Source: Veillonella infantium
GTDB taxonomy: Bacteria; Bacillota; Negativicutes; Veillonellales; Veillonellaceae
Length of the DNA: 64,000 bases
Direction of reading: 5' to 3'
Assembly: GCF_002959895.1 (NCBI RefSeq)
Contig: NZ_PPDD01000002.1
Coordinates: forward strand, 124,001 to 188,000
Part shown: one piece after another, positions 27,747 through 36,927 of the stretch
Position numbering within the stretch: the stretch's first letter is position 1
How the letters are laid out: each line of letters starts with the position of its first letter
Notes under the pieces: generated by a model
What the model saw: only the letters and a program-made list of their open reading frames with translations
What the model was told of the DNA's origin: nothing
Database searches by the model: none
Position numbers and translations under genes: made by a program

Positions 27747-28193
27747 CTACGCCTTCTGAGGCACTGATGTAAGACCAGTTTCTACTAAGTGATAAATTTG
27801 TTCCGCACATTGATTATATACGGTTTGATCAGCCCCATATGGGTCTGTAACATCACCATCTTGACCACCCCACTCGGAAATCGTTTTGATTTTACCTTCC
27901 TCAAACGGGAATTGGCGAAGTAGTACAGATTTGTGATCTTTCGTCATACCAATGATAAGATCTGCTGCATTAACGAGATCCATCGTCAATGGTCTCGATT
28001 CATGATCAGAAATATCTGCAATGGAACGGACGGCTTCTACGGCTTGTTCAGTTGGTTTTGCTCCATAGGCGGCAAATAGACCAGCTGATACAGTCGTCAC
28101 ATCCTTATGTTGCTCCGCTGCAAGGGCCCGTGTAATACCTTCAGCCATAGGGCTACGGCAAGTATTACCGGTACATACAAATAAAATATTCAT
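27747..28193 (-). CDS. Low-molecular-weight protein-tyrosine-phosphatase (YwlE-like)
   Basis: The CX5R phosphatase loop is at the N-terminus (FVCTGNTCRSPMAEG, Cys at about residue 7), and the general-acid Asp region DVTDPYGAD lies near residue 118. At 148 residues it has normal length. Its position between tsaC and rpiB matches ywlE in Bacillus, whose product is a protein arginine phosphatase. The residue after CTGN in arginine phosphatases is usually Thr (CTGNTCRS), as seen here, so arginine phosphatase activity is plausible. A promoter and an inverted repeat lie in the 112-base gap upstream. Confidence 0.9.
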   Translation of the reverse strand: MNILFVCTGNTCRSPMAEGITRALAAEQHKDVTTVSAGLFAAYGAKPTEQAVEAVRSIADISDHESRPLTMDLVNAADLIIGMTKDHKSVLLRQFPFEEGKIKTISEWGGQDGDVTDPYGADQTVYNQCAEQIYHLVETGLTSVPQKA

Positions 28194-28208
28194 AATAACA
28201 TCCTTACT

Positions 28209-28227
28209 TAATCACATTTTGTGATTA
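28209..28227. promoter_or_regulatory. Inverted repeat at the start of the phosphatase transcript
   Basis: TAATCACA-TTT-TGTGATTA, with perfect 8-base arms, lies immediately after the predicted -10 and before the SD of the phosphatase gene. It could be an operator or a 5' stabilising hairpin. Confidence 0.4.
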
Positions 28228-28235
28228 CTTTATAC

Positions 28236-28263
28236 ATTATAGCAAATTCATCCAATATGTAAA
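28236..28263 (-). promoter_or_regulatory. Promoter of the phosphatase-rpiB-glyA genes
   Basis: TTTACA and TATAAT are separated by 16 bases, about 45 bases before the phosphatase start codon. Confidence 0.65.
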
Positions 28264-28305
28264 GACATATTTCTATTATCAGTGGACATTTTTATTTCAG
28301 TAAAT

Positions 28306-29337
28306 TTACTTATAAATGATATGATGACTCGAGGCCTTTTCCATGCGGTTCATAATGGCAACACCAAAACCGTCGTCATCAACACCTTCTGCCAAGATTA
28401 AGGCAACATGATTTTCGTTAAAATATAATAGGCTTTTATAAAAGTCATGGCCTAATGATAAGGCATCACCATAGTTGCCAAAACAATGGAATATAAAGCG
28501 TGTATCCTCTTTCATAAGGTTATACGTTTCATGACTCACTAAACAACCTATAGGCCCTTCTATCCCCTTTGATAGCTCTTTAAAAGTACTTGCCACCCGC
28601 TCTGGACTACCTACAACAACTGTCATAGGTGCATCAGGAGCATAATGGGTATACTTCATACCAGGAGCTTTAGGCTTAGTTGTGGCATTAACGAGAGCAG
28701 TATCATACTCAACCGTAGATACAACAGCTTCAAGTTGTGCTTTTGTTATTCCACCTGGTCTCAATATAATGACCTTGTCATCATGTACCTCTACAACAGT
28801 TGACTCTACACCAATCATACATGGTCCTGCATTTAAAATATAGGAAATTCGACCATTCATATCATGGTAAACATCTTGTGCCGTTGTCGGACTTGGACGT
28901 CCAGATATATTAGCACTAGGAGCTGCTACCGGTACACCGGTACGCTCTAATAAAGCTCGACAAATCGCATGATCAGGACAACGTAAAGCAACACGAGATA
29001 AACCACCTGTAGCACGATCTGGCACTAAATCTGATTTAGGCAATGTGATTGTCAATGGACCAGGCCAAAATGTATCCATTAATAGTTGTGCAGTCTTCGA
29101 AACCTCTGTTACTAAAGGTTTTATACTTTCACTATTGGGAACATGTAAAATCAATGGATTATCTGAAGGACGACCTTTAGTGGCGTAGATTTTATCCATC
29201 GCCTCCGGATCAAGCCCATTAGCGCCAAGTCCATATACAGTTTCTGTAGGAATGGACACCAATTCGCCATTACGCAAAGCGCGAGCAAGCATATCTAGTT
29301 CTTGATCTGATGGATTTGTAATAATTTGAGTATCCAT
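28306..29337 (-). CDS. tsaC: L-threonylcarbamoyladenylate synthase (Sua5 type)
   Basis: Makes threonylcarbamoyl-AMP for the t6A37 modification of tRNAs that read ANN codons. The N-terminal YrdC domain (about residues 1-200) shows GELVSIPTETVYGLGANG, KGRPSDNPLILH and the PSANISGRPSPTTAQDV segment. The C-terminal ~120 residues form the Sua5 domain (from APGMKYTHYAPDAPM). At 343 residues it is the long Sua5/YwlC form. The ATG at 29337 has GAGG six bases upstream, inside the end of prmC; it lies one base after the prmC stop. Confidence 0.95.
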   Translation of the reverse strand: MDTQIITNPSDQELDMLARALRNGELVSIPTETVYGLGANGLDPEAMDKIYATKGRPSDNPLILHVPNSESIKPLVTEVSKTAQLLMDTFWPGPLTITLPKSDLVPDRATGGLSRVALRCPDHAICRALLERTGVPVAAPSANISGRPSPTTAQDVYHDMNGRISYILNAGPCMIGVESTVVEVHDDKVIILRPGGITKAQLEAVVSTVEYDTALVNATTKPKAPGMKYTHYAPDAPMTVVVGSPERVASTFKELSKGIEGPIGCLVSHETYNLMKEDTRFIFHCFGNYGDALSLGHDFYKSLLYFNENHVALILAEGVDDDGFGVAIMNRMEKASSHHIIYK

Positions 29338-29338
29338 A

Positions 29339-30208
29339 TTATCCCTCATATACAGCTGTTACAACGCGGTCATTTCCGCCGAGATCAGTAATACATCGAA
29401 TATTAGAGTACTGCCCTGTTTCTTCTAATAAAGCCTTTACAGCCTCAGCTTGATCAAAACCTATTTCAAAGGCAATATGGCCTTTTGATTTTAAATATGT
29501 GCCACATGTTTTAGCCAAAATACGATAGAAATCAAGTCCATCTTCACCGCCAAACAAGGCAATATGGGGCTCATTTAATACGTCCTGAGACAATAATTTA
29601 GCATCCCCAGTACGGATATAAGGTGGATTTGATACGATGAGATCAAACTGTTCATTTTTACCATCTAAGGCAGAAAACATATCGGACTCTAAGAATTGAA
29701 CACGATCATTTAAGTTAAATCTTTCACTATTTACCTTAGCCAATGACAAAGCATCGGTAGATATTTCAATACCCATGCCACAAGCATTCGGCAAATAGTG
29801 CAATAGACTTAATAATATCGTGCCAGGGCCCGTACATACATCAAGGATACGAATATTACTATCCTTTTGATACGTGCCTAGTACATGCTCAATCAACGTT
29901 TCTGTATCAGGTCGTGGAATCAATACCTTATCATTAACCTTAAAGGTCAATCCCATAAAGTCCTTTTCCCCAATAATAGCCGCTACACAATGCCCCTTAG
30001 CTCGTTCTTGAACGAGAGGTCTGAAAGCATCGAGTTCCTCTTGAATAAGCGGTTGGTCATAATGGGTATATAGATAAATACGATCCTTGCCTAAAACGTG
30101 AGAAAGCAGTACTTCCCCATCAAGTCGAGGTGTATCCATCTCCTTGCTTTGAAAGTACTGCTCTGTCCACTGGAGAATACGACCGATTGTCCAAATCTCC
30201 TTATGCAT
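29339..30208 (-). CDS. prmC: Peptide chain release factor N5-glutamine methyltransferase
   Basis: Methylates the Gln of the GGQ motif in the release factors encoded nearby. The N-terminal helical domain (about residues 1-80, with [15 protein letters not shown]) binds the release factor. The C-terminal SAM-dependent fold has [17 protein letters not shown] (about 113) and the diagnostic catalytic motif IVSNPPYI (about 182). The ATG at 30208 overlaps the end of prfA by eight bases and has AGGAGG nine bases upstream. It has 289 residues. Confidence 0.95.
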   Translation of the reverse strand: MHKEIWTIGRILQWTEQYFQSKEMDTPRLDGEVLLSHVLGKDRIYLYTHYDQPLIQEELDAFRPLVQERAKGHCVAAIIGEKDFMGLTFKVNDKVLIPRPDTETLIEHVLGTYQKDSNIRILDVCTGPGTILLSLLHYLPNACGMGIEISTDALSLAKVNSERFNLNDRVQFLESDMFSALDGKNEQFDLIVSNPPYIRTGDAKLLSQDVLNEPHIALFGGEDGLDFYRILAKTCGTYLKSKGHIAFEIGFDQAEAVKALLEETGQYSNIRCITDLGGNDRVVTAVYEG

Positions 30209-31283
30209 TTGTATTAGCCTCCTGCATTTTTGCCGCTTGGTCAGCAGCATTTAAGGCTTGAATGATTTCATCTAGATCACCATTTAAAATAGCATCTAAT
30301 TTATACAATGTTAAGTTAATACGATGATCTGTTACGCGACCTTGTGGGTAGTTATAGGTACGAATACGTTCACTACGGTCACCTGTACCAACCTGGCTCT
30401 TACGGTCTGCAGCCATGCTAGAAATAGCCTCTTGTTCAGCTTGGTCTTGCAATTTTGCACGCAATACACGCATAGCTTTTTCACGGTTTTGTAATTGAGA
30501 ACGTTGGTCTTGACATGCTACAACGATACCAGATGGTAAGTGAGTAATACGAACAGCAGACTCAGTTTTATTAATATGCTGACCGCCCGCACCACTCGCA
30601 CGATAAGTGTCGATTTTTAAGTCTTTTTCATTAACTTCAATATCAACATCTTCCATTTCTGGCAATACCGCTACTGTTACGGTAGATGTATGTACACGGC
30701 CTTGTGTTTCCGTAGCAGGTACACGTTGTACACGATGTACACCAGATTCAAATTTCATCTTGGAGTATACATTTTCACCATCTACGGAGAAAATAACCTC
30801 TTTAAAGCCACCAAGTTCAGGTTCATTAGCATCAATAATCTCGCAACGCCAGCCTTGGCTTTCCGCATATTTTGTGTACATACGGAACAAGTCGCCTGCA
30901 AATAGTGCCGCTTCATCACCACCGGCACCACCGCGAATTTCAATGATAATATTCTTATCATCATTAGGGTCCTTAGGCAATAAAAGGATTTGTAATTTCT
31001 CTTCTAATTCCTCTTTTTGAGGTTTTAGCTCTTTTAATTCCTCTTGTGCCATTTCACGGAATTCTTCATCCATGGATTTATCTTCAATAACTTCCATAGC
31101 TTCATCAATACCAGCTAATACTTTTTTATAAGTACGGAATGTTTCAACTGTTTCAGATAATTGAGCATGTTGACGTGTTAATTTACGCCATTCATCTTGG
31201 CGTGCAATCACTTCAGGGTCACTGATGCGCTGCTCCAGGTCCATAAATTTATCTTCAATAACTTGTAATTTATCTACTAACAT
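30201..31283 (-). CDS. prfA: Peptide chain release factor 1
   Basis: Recognises UAA and UAG stop codons and triggers peptide release. The N-terminal helical domain is followed by [21 protein letters not shown], the domain containing the codon-recognition PxT element ([15 protein letters not shown]), and the catalytic GGQ loop [15 protein letters not shown] (about residue 235). At 360 residues it is full length. The gene starts two bases after the yqhQ stop and overlaps prmC, so the three are translationally linked. Confidence 0.97.
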   Translation of the reverse strand: MLVDKLQVIEDKFMDLEQRISDPEVIARQDEWRKLTRQHAQLSETVETFRTYKKVLAGIDEAMEVIEDKSMDEEFREMAQEELKELKPQKEELEEKLQILLLPKDPNDDKNIIIEIRGGAGGDEAALFAGDLFRMYTKYAESQGWRCEIIDANEPELGGFKEVIFSVDGENVYSKMKFESGVHRVQRVPATETQGRVHTSTVTVAVLPEMEDVDIEVNEKDLKIDTYRASGAGGQHINKTESAVRITHLPSGIVVACQDQRSQLQNREKAMRVLRAKLQDQAEQEAISSMAADRKSQVGTGDRSERIRTYNYPQGRVTDHRINLTLYKLDAILNGDLDEIIQALNAADQAAKMQEANTNA

Positions 31284-31285
31284 GT

Positions 31286-32176
31286 TTATTCCTCTTCATA
31301 TGCATCACTCTCAGGAGGGCGAACCTCTTCAAGAGCTCGTATAGCAACTTCAATTTGATCATCTTCTGGTTCACGTGTGGTCATGTACTGTAATGCAAGA
31401 CCGGGTTTGATAAGAGCTTTCACAAAGGAATGCTCACTACGACCAGCAAGACGAATAACCTCGTACGCAATACCTGCCACTACTGGCATGAGAAGTACGC
31501 GGCTTACGATACGTTCCAACAAATTAGGCCAACCTAAAAAGGCAAATACAAAGATACTTACTACCATAACGATAAGTAAGAAATTTGTACCACATCGAGG
31601 ATGTAAACGACTTTGTTTACGAACGTTTTCTACGGTAAGAGGCAAGTCTAATTCATAGGTATGAATCGTTTTATGCTCGGCCCCATGATATTGGAAAACT
31701 CGTTGAATATCCTTCGTAAGCCCAATCCCCCAAATATAGAGTAGAAAAAGAACTAAACGAATGACACCTTCAATGAGATTTAATACTATATGATTATCCT
31801 GTACACCAGGAATGAATTTTACGATAAATGTAGGCAATGCCAAAAATACAGCAATCGCAAATATGGTGGAAATAACCATAGTAATGGCAATTTCACTATT
31901 AGACATTTCTTCCTCTTCATCGCCAGCGGCTTTAGCAGAGAAGGACAATGCCTTCATGCCAATAACTAGAGATTCATAGAGGGCTACACAGCCCCGAAGA
32001 AATGGTTTTTTCAAAATTGGATATGTGTCAGCAATAGATTTTGTAGGCTCTTTTTGAACTACAATAGTTCCTGATGGTTCTCGTACAGCTGTTGCTGTAA
32101 CACCAGGCCCCCTCATCATGACACCTTCGATCACAGCTTGTCCACCGACAAACTTTTTAATACGTTCTGTGTTCAC
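31286..32176 (-). CDS. YqhQ-like DUF1385 membrane protein
   Basis: This is a conserved Firmicutes membrane protein of unknown function (DUF1385). The N-terminus has the family signature [17 protein letters not shown]. Hydrophobic segments occur near residues 100-125, 130-160, 205-225 and 235-255, and a HRCGT-like motif reads [13 protein letters not shown], with [15 protein letters not shown] before it (His, Glu, Cys that look metal-binding). The GTG at 32176 is preferred because AGGAG is five bases upstream; the frame is open to an ATG at 32197. It sits between rpmE and prfA, as in other Firmicutes. Confidence 0.88.
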   Translation of the reverse strand: MNTERIKKFVGGQAVIEGVMMRGPGVTATAVREPSGTIVVQKEPTKSIADTYPILKKPFLRGCVALYESLVIGMKALSFSAKAAGDEEEEMSNSEIAITMVISTIFAIAVFLALPTFIVKFIPGVQDNHIVLNLIEGVIRLVLFLLYIWGIGLTKDIQRVFQYHGAEHKTIHTYELDLPLTVENVRKQSRLHPRCGTNFLLIVMVVSIFVFAFLGWPNLLERIVSRVLLMPVVAGIAYEVIRLAGRSEHSFVKALIKPGLALQYMTTREPEDDQIEVAIRALEEVRPPESDAYEEE

Positions 32177-32202
32177 AAGAGCTCCTCTCATAAACAAATA
32201 GA

Positions 32203-32223
32203 GGCAGAGCCCATAGCCCTGCC
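32203..32223 (-). terminator. Weak hairpin after rpmE
   Basis: GGCAGGGC pairs with GCTCTGCC (one G-U) with a 5-base loop, followed by TCTATTTGTTT. It may attenuate transcription from rpmE into the yqhQ-prfA-prmC group. Confidence 0.35.
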
Positions 32224-32248
32224 AATAGATGCTACATTACATGACAAA

Positions 32249-32446
32249 TTATTTGCCGTAACGTTTGTTAAATTGTTCAATACGACCACGAGCTTGAGCT
32301 GCGCGTTGTTGACCAGTGAAGAACGGATGGCATTTGGAGCAAACGTCTACACGAAGGTCTTCTTTTACAGAGCCAGTTTTGAATGTGTTGCCACAACCGC
32401 AAGTTACTGTAGCTTCTTTATAGTCTGGATGAATACCTTGTTTCAT
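32249..32446 (-). CDS. rpmE: 50S ribosomal protein L31 (zinc-binding form)
   Basis: A 65-residue ribosomal protein of the large subunit. It carries [20 protein letters not shown] and the second Cys pair [10 protein letters not shown], so this is the C+ form with a CxC and CxxC zinc site. The ATG at 32446 has GAGGTG six bases upstream; the open frame extends 36 codons further but across its own promoter. It has a separate near-consensus promoter. Confidence 0.96.
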   Translation of the reverse strand: MKQGIHPDYKEATVTCGCGNTFKTGSVKEDLRVDVCSKCHPFFTGQQRAAQARGRIEQFNKRYGK

Positions 32447-32486
32447 TCTATACACCTCTTTCCGACAATCAATATTATTCTTATAG

Positions 32487-32515
32487 ATTATAGCATGACA
32501 TATGCACAAATGCAA
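32487..32515 (-). promoter_or_regulatory. Promoter of rpmE
   Basis: TTGCAT and TATAAT are exactly 17 bases apart, with the -10 about 40 bases before the rpmE start codon. It lies just past the end of the PC4-like gene. Confidence 0.8.
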
Positions 32516-32525
32516 GTTGCCAATA

Positions 32526-32795
32526 CTATTCCTTGGATGCTTGTTTTTCTTCAATAGACTCAGCTAAGATGGTCTCTAAGTCACTTTCATTAAGGATGTC
32601 ACGCAATGCGATGAGCTCCTCTAAAGAAAGGGTAATACCCTTTTTCATACTTGTATATTCACTATCCCAAGCACGAAGGTCAAACTTAGGATTATATTTG
32701 CCCCAGCTTGTGCATGTTAATTGTTTTTTCCAACCGTCTTTATCTTCAGATAAAGTACCAATGACTTTGAAGATTTCAAAATTAATAACAGCCAT
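32526..32795 (-). CDS. PC4/YdbC-like ssDNA-binding protein
   Basis: An 89-residue homologue of the bacterial YdbC family, related to transcriptional coactivator PC4 and able to bind single-stranded nucleic acid. The segments [40 protein letters not shown] and [11 protein letters not shown] follow the family's beta-sheet plus C-terminal helix layout. The ATG at 32795 has AGGAGG four bases upstream; 13 codons before it are open but unlikely. Its C-terminus is acidic and Lys-rich. Exact role unknown. Confidence 0.8.
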   Translation of the reverse strand: MAVINFEIFKVIGTLSEDKDGWKKQLTCTSWGKYNPKFDLRAWDSEYTSMKKGITLSLEELIALRDILNESDLETILAESIEEKQASKE

Positions 32796-32905
32796 GGGTC
32801 CTCCTTTCTTACACATTCGTGTAGTATGTTTCATACCTACTATATTTAGTAGTTTATATTTTTTAGGATACGATATATTTTAAACTAAATACTGTACTTT
32901 TACAA

Positions 32906-34345
32906 TTAGTTTTTATAATCGCTATAATCTTCAATATCAATAGATGTTGTTGGTGGCATTACTTGTGCACCCACTTCATCTACCGTAAACTTCCAATTCG
33001 CAGTTGCTTCTGTAACAGCCTTGATGTAGGCTTCGTCAGCAGCTTGTACAGATGAAATTAATCGGGCTTCGTCTTTTACATCCAATACACGTCGACGTAC
33101 ACTGCTAAGCATATAACCGAATGACTCATCTGTTTGAACAAGCATGGAAATTTCTTGAATCAAGGTTTGTCCTGTACCACTACAGAAATATGCATACCAC
33201 ATATATGCCAATTCAGCATCCGGGAACATCCAGTAAATATCCTCTGTAGGTGCCTCTGTAGTAATATCTACGTCAACATGATCAGCATAACGTTTAAATG
33301 TAAGGAAATATGCTCCACTTTCAATTAGAGCATTACGACCTAATTCAGAAACTCGGCTGTCGATACAGTAAATACCATCTTGACCTAAGGCTACATCAGT
33401 TTGACCACCTGGTAGTAAAATAGAACGCAAAGACAATCCATAATTTAACACCGTGAATACTGGTAATTGAGCAAAAACACCATGAGGTAATGGAATATAG
33501 TTAATTGTTTTCCACTCATCTCCTACGCGTTCACGAAGACCTACACGCATCTTTTTAATATCATATTTACCATACACAATTTCGTAAGCCCCTAGTGGAG
33601 TCCATTCGCGGATTGCTTCTACACGCTTTTGATTCAAGAAGAATTGCAATGCCATATTATTTAAACCCAATTGATTTTGCGCCATTGTAGCAGGTAAGAA
33701 TAATTGTGCAGTTCCTTCTGGAACAAGATTATGTAAACCATTAGCCACTTCTTCCACAATATCTTCAGAGGATTGGAACATACCAACTGTGCCCGTAAAA
33801 ATATGATCAAAATAGCTGCGATGAGGCCATTGATTAATAATTTGTGCCATTGGATATAATCGTGTCAAAATGCTATAGCACACTGGAGATGCCGTATAAA
33901 GCACAACTTTTTTATCTTCATAAGATTGAAGGATTTCTTCAATCATACCTGCGTATTCTTCTACATAAGCATATAGAACGAGTTCTCCCGTTTTACTATG
34001 GGCTTCGATACTTTCACGAACAGGTGTCTCCCAAATAGTACCAACATCTAAACCATCCAAAATACCTGTATCGCTAATAAAATCAAACAATTCGACTTTA
34101 AAGGAAGGACCATATAGAGCTTGGAATGTATTCAAATCATATGGAACAGGGCCAAAAGACTCTACTGTAGATTTTTCTGCTAACGCATATAAATCATCAG
34201 CCGTAACGCCCCACTCACGGGAGCTAGCATTACTAGAAATTAATTGATCTAACACTTTAAAACGCATTAACTCATTTACAATATCAATACCTTCAATGCC
34301 ATGAGTAGCACAAAGGGCAATAAATTCTTCGTTATTTACTTTCAT
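32906..34345 (-). CDS. Unrecognised 479-residue protein (possible degenerate DNA methylase-like)
   Basis: I do not recognise the family with confidence. There is no signal peptide or membrane segment. Residues 120-250 have an alternating hydrophobic pattern reminiscent of a Rossmann methyltransferase: ELVLYAYVEEYAGMIEEILQ, KKVVLYTASPVCYSILTRLY, YFDHIFTGTVGMFQ (where an N6-adenine methylase would have NPPF), then GLHNLVPEGTAQLFLPATM, like the LxPGGxxxxVLP strand of HsdM. The C-terminal part (AYMWYAYFCSGTGQTLIQEI) recalls type I specificity subunits. No catalytic motif survives, so any such origin is inference. Start ATG with AAAGG upstream, one base after nth; the two are surely co-transcribed. 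Confidence 0.7.
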   Translation of the reverse strand: MKVNNEEFIALCATHGIEGIDIVNELMRFKVLDQLISSNASSREWGVTADDLYALAEKSTVESFGPVPYDLNTFQALYGPSFKVELFDFISDTGILDGLDVGTIWETPVRESIEAHSKTGELVLYAYVEEYAGMIEEILQSYEDKKVVLYTASPVCYSILTRLYPMAQIINQWPHRSYFDHIFTGTVGMFQSSEDIVEEVANGLHNLVPEGTAQLFLPATMAQNQLGLNNMALQFFLNQKRVEAIREWTPLGAYEIVYGKYDIKKMRVGLRERVGDEWKTINYIPLPHGVFAQLPVFTVLNYGLSLRSILLPGGQTDVALGQDGIYCIDSRVSELGRNALIESGAYFLTFKRYADHVDVDITTEAPTEDIYWMFPDAELAYMWYAYFCSGTGQTLIQEISMLVQTDESFGYMLSSVRRRVLDVKDEARLISSVQAADEAYIKAVTEATANWKFTVDEVGAQVMPPTTSIDIEDYSDYKN

Positions 34346-34346
34346 A

Positions 34347-34982
34347 TTAAACCTTTCCAGCTGAAGGACATAAGTGATTTAAAAAACATTCTTCACATAA
34401 TGGCTTACGAGCCTTACATAGTTTACGACCATGATAAATCAACCAGTGATGTGCAGCCGCCCAATCCTCTTTAGGAATTGCCTTCTGCAACTTTAATTCC
34501 ATCTCTTCTGGGGTTTTAGCAATACCCAGTTTTAATCGGTTAGACACACGGAATACATGAGTATCTACAGCAATCGCTGGCGTACCAAACAATACAGATA
34601 CTACCACATTTGCAGTCTTACGACCTACACCAGGTAATTCAACAAGTTGGTCAAACTCCCGTGGCACTTCCCCATGGTATTGTTCCACTAGAATCTGACA
34701 AGTTGCAATCAAATTTTTTGCTTTAGATTTATAAAGGCCACAGTCCTTAATCAGAGTTTCTAATTTGGTAACCCCAATTGCTAACATCTTAGCAGGATGA
34801 TTTAACTCAGGGAACAATCGTTTAGTAACGATATTAACCCGTTCATCAGTGCATTGTGCAGATAAGACAACAGCTACTAATAATTCAAATTCATTTGTAT
34901 ACTCAAGGGCAGGTTTTGCATCAAAATAATGCTCTTGTAACAGTTTTAACTGCTCTGCCTTTATTGCTTTTGTTACACGCAT
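34347..34982 (-). CDS. nth: Endonuclease III
   Basis: DNA glycosylase/AP lyase for oxidised pyrimidines. It shows the HhH motif LVELPGVGRKTANVVVSVLFG with the catalytic Lys (GRKTA), the catalytic Asp in AIAVDTHVFRVSNRL, and the C-terminal [4Fe-4S] ligands CKARKPLCEECFLNHLC. AAGGAG sits six bases before the ATG at 34982, giving 211 residues. The longer frame starts nearer the divergent plus-strand gene and has no SD. It is followed by the unrecognised 479-residue protein. Confidence 0.97.
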   Translation of the reverse strand: MRVTKAIKAEQLKLLQEHYFDAKPALEYTNEFELLVAVVLSAQCTDERVNIVTKRLFPELNHPAKMLAIGVTKLETLIKDCGLYKSKAKNLIATCQILVEQYHGEVPREFDQLVELPGVGRKTANVVVSVLFGTPAIAVDTHVFRVSNRLKLGIAKTPEEMELKLQKAIPKEDWAAAHHWLIYHGRKLCKARKPLCEECFLNHLCPSAGKV

Positions 34983-35105
34983 ACAGCTCTCCTTTCTCAC
35001 TTGTGAAAGTACAGACGCGTACAACTTATATCTTACCATACGTATTCATTTAGTTCTATGTTATAATAAATTACGTTATTCTAATATAGAATACAGGAGG
35101 TCAAC

Positions 35106-35375
35106 ATGAGTAATATTAATGATACATTAAAACGCATAAATGAGCTAGCAGCAAAGAAAAAATCTGGTCAAGAACTGACATCTGAAGAATTAGCCGAAAA
35201 GAAAGAGCTATATAAAATCTACTTAGAATTTATTAAAGGGCAAATTACAGACACCTTAGATCGTGTTGAATTTGTAGATCCAGATACAGGTGAACGTACG
35301 GCTCCTAAACGAGCGCTCGAAAACTTGGCTAAAGAAGCAGACAAAGATATTAAAGAACATAAAGATATCCACTAA
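35106..35375 (+). CDS. DUF896 (YnzC/YneF-neighbour type) small protein
   Basis: This is the only plus-strand gene found. The 89-residue, highly charged helical protein has the DUF896 pattern (INELAAKKKSGQELTSEELA, then ELYKIYLEFIKGQI), as in Bacillus YnzC, a small protein whose gene is SOS-associated in that genus. AGGAGG lies five bases before the ATG. A TATAAT at 35062-35067 may be its -10, but no clear -35 was seen. It is divergent from nth and convergent with the aminotransferase gene, sharing a terminator. Confidence 0.85.
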   Translation: MSNINDTLKRINELAAKKKSGQELTSEELAEKKELYKIYLEFIKGQITDTLDRVEFVDPDTGERTAPKRALENLAKEADKDIKEHKDIH

Positions 35376-35381
35376 TATAAA

Positions 35382-35415
35382 AAAAGCCACTTGATACATG
35401 TATCAAGTGGCTTTT
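35382..35415. terminator. Bidirectional terminator
   Basis: A perfect 34-base palindrome (AAAAGCCACTTGATACA and its complement) has A and T runs at both ends. It is placed between the convergent DUF896 and aminotransferase genes and serves both. Confidence 0.93.
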
Positions 35416-35436
35416 CACATAAGTTTTACTTATCTA

Positions 35437-36684
35437 TTATAATTTGCCAAGACGTTTCATGGCATTATAAATTTTTTCCGCAAGGCCTGTCATTTGGAAT
35501 TTTGGAATACCGCATGCTGCAACGCGAATACCATTTGCTAAAGCAATAACATAAATATGCTCTTTCTTCAACTCTTCACAAATAGCATTAGCAGAATCTG
35601 TAGGGATAGTAATAAAGAAACCACCGCGGTAAGGCAACATAGGAAGGCCTACTTGTGCAGCCTCTTGTTTAAAGATGTCAGCACGATCCCGAATCAATTT
35701 ATAATAGCTATTACGTTCAGCTTCATATTCCTTAAACTTCGCTGGATCAGCCACAATATTAGCCATTGTACGCATTGCTGGACGACAAATGTTAGACCAT
35801 GTAGCACGACTTGTAGATTTATTAATTTCTAAGAATTCATCAGCAATTTCTTCATCATCAGAAATACCAATCAAGGCACCAACACGTTGCCCATACATAG
35901 TGAAGCCTTTAGACAAGCTATAGCAAACACATGTAAGAATTTCTTTTGGCAAATGACTGAATTTACTAAAGAATGCACGAACCTCTTCTTTTTCACCAGA
36001 ATAATCAAGGTATGCTACATCAATGCCAATGATTACATTATTACGGCCTATAGCAACGAGTTCTTTCAAGAAGTTAAGGATAGATTCCCAATCTTTGTCC
36101 TCTATAGAGTAACCTGTTGGGTTATTACCAGGTGTATTAAACACAATTAAAACATTTGTTTGTTTAGCAGCTAATTCATTAACTCGATTTTGAAATGCTT
36201 CATGGTTAAAGTTATTATGTTCATCAAATAAAGAATATGTAACAAGTGTACGACCTACATCACTACAAATTACGCGATAGGCACCCCAGTACCAATCAGC
36301 TGTCAAGACCTCATCACCAGGTTCTGTATAGTTATGAATTAAGTGATGGATACCGCCAGTACCACCAGCTGTAGCGATGCTACGGATGTGACCTTCTGGA
36401 CGAGAATTACAAAAACATTCTTTCTCAGCAGCTGCTAAAAACTCTGGAATACCTGCAATTGGGGCATAACCAATATGTTCAGTGTCATTAAGACCCAAAT
36501 ATTCTTCTTTAACGGTTTTGAGGAAAACTAATTTGCCATCTTCATCGTGAATAGCACCTAAAGTACCATTTACAACGTTCTCTCGACCATTTTCTTTAGC
36601 ATCAGCTAATGCTTGTCCAGCAGTTACAAAGATCACATCTTTAAGTTTTTTCCCTTTCGCATGCTTTGCAGCAACACTTGTCAT
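35437..36684 (-). CDS. Class I/II PLP-dependent aminotransferase (aromatic/aspartate type)
   Basis: Fold-type I aminotransferase of 415 residues. It has the N-terminal NGTLGAIHDEDGKLVFL segment and the cofactor pocket AGGTGGIHHLIHNY. The substrate-binding Asn is in VFNTPGNNPTGYSIED (NNPTG motif) and the Asp/Tyr in IIGIDVAYLDYSG. The PLP Lys lies in CYSLSKGFTMYGQRVG (about residue 257), and the C-terminal carboxylate-binding Arg in ANGIRVAACGIPK. The family resembles tyrosine/aspartate aminotransferases; the substrate is not determined. It has its own terminator and a 243-base upstream gap, so it is probably monocistronic. That AT-rich gap contains the terminator of the upstream barrel gene, and no clear promoter was identified. 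Confidence 0.88.
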   Translation of the reverse strand: MTSVAAKHAKGKKLKDVIFVTAGQALADAKENGRENVVNGTLGAIHDEDGKLVFLKTVKEEYLGLNDTEHIGYAPIAGIPEFLAAAEKECFCNSRPEGHIRSIATAGGTGGIHHLIHNYTEPGDEVLTADWYWGAYRVICSDVGRTLVTYSLFDEHNNFNHEAFQNRVNELAAKQTNVLIVFNTPGNNPTGYSIEDKDWESILNFLKELVAIGRNNVIIGIDVAYLDYSGEKEEVRAFFSKFSHLPKEILTCVCYSLSKGFTMYGQRVGALIGISDDEEIADEFLEINKSTSRATWSNICRPAMRTMANIVADPAKFKEYEAERNSYYKLIRDRADIFKQEAAQVGLPMLPYRGGFFITIPTDSANAICEELKKEHIYVIALANGIRVAACGIPKFQMTGLAEKIYNAMKRLGKL

Positions 36685-36890
36685 AACTTACACCATCCTA
36701 TCTAAAATGAATTATTACATATTTATCATACCTAAACTTATTTAATTATACAATGTGTATTTAGTAAATATATTGTATACATAAGAAATTATACTGACTA
36801 CTAAAAAATGTACTATAAAATTAAGGTGTATAGCCTAATAAAAGATTTTATAGAAAAAATATTTATAAAGAATATATCAATTTTTTATAT

Positions 36891-36920
36891 AAAAAAAGAC
36901 CACTCATTTGAGTGGTCTTT
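36891..36920 (-). terminator. Terminator after the outer-membrane barrel gene
   Basis: A 12-base-pair perfect stem (AAAGACCACTCA with its complement) and 2-base loop are followed by TTTTTTT on the minus strand. Confidence 0.92.
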
Positions 36921-36927
36921 AGTATCC

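Noticed and set aside
28209-28227. A CRP/FNR-type site
   Set aside because: The half-sites are in inverted orientation (TCACA first, then TGTGA) with a 3-base spacer, unlike the TGTGA-N6-TCACA arrangement.
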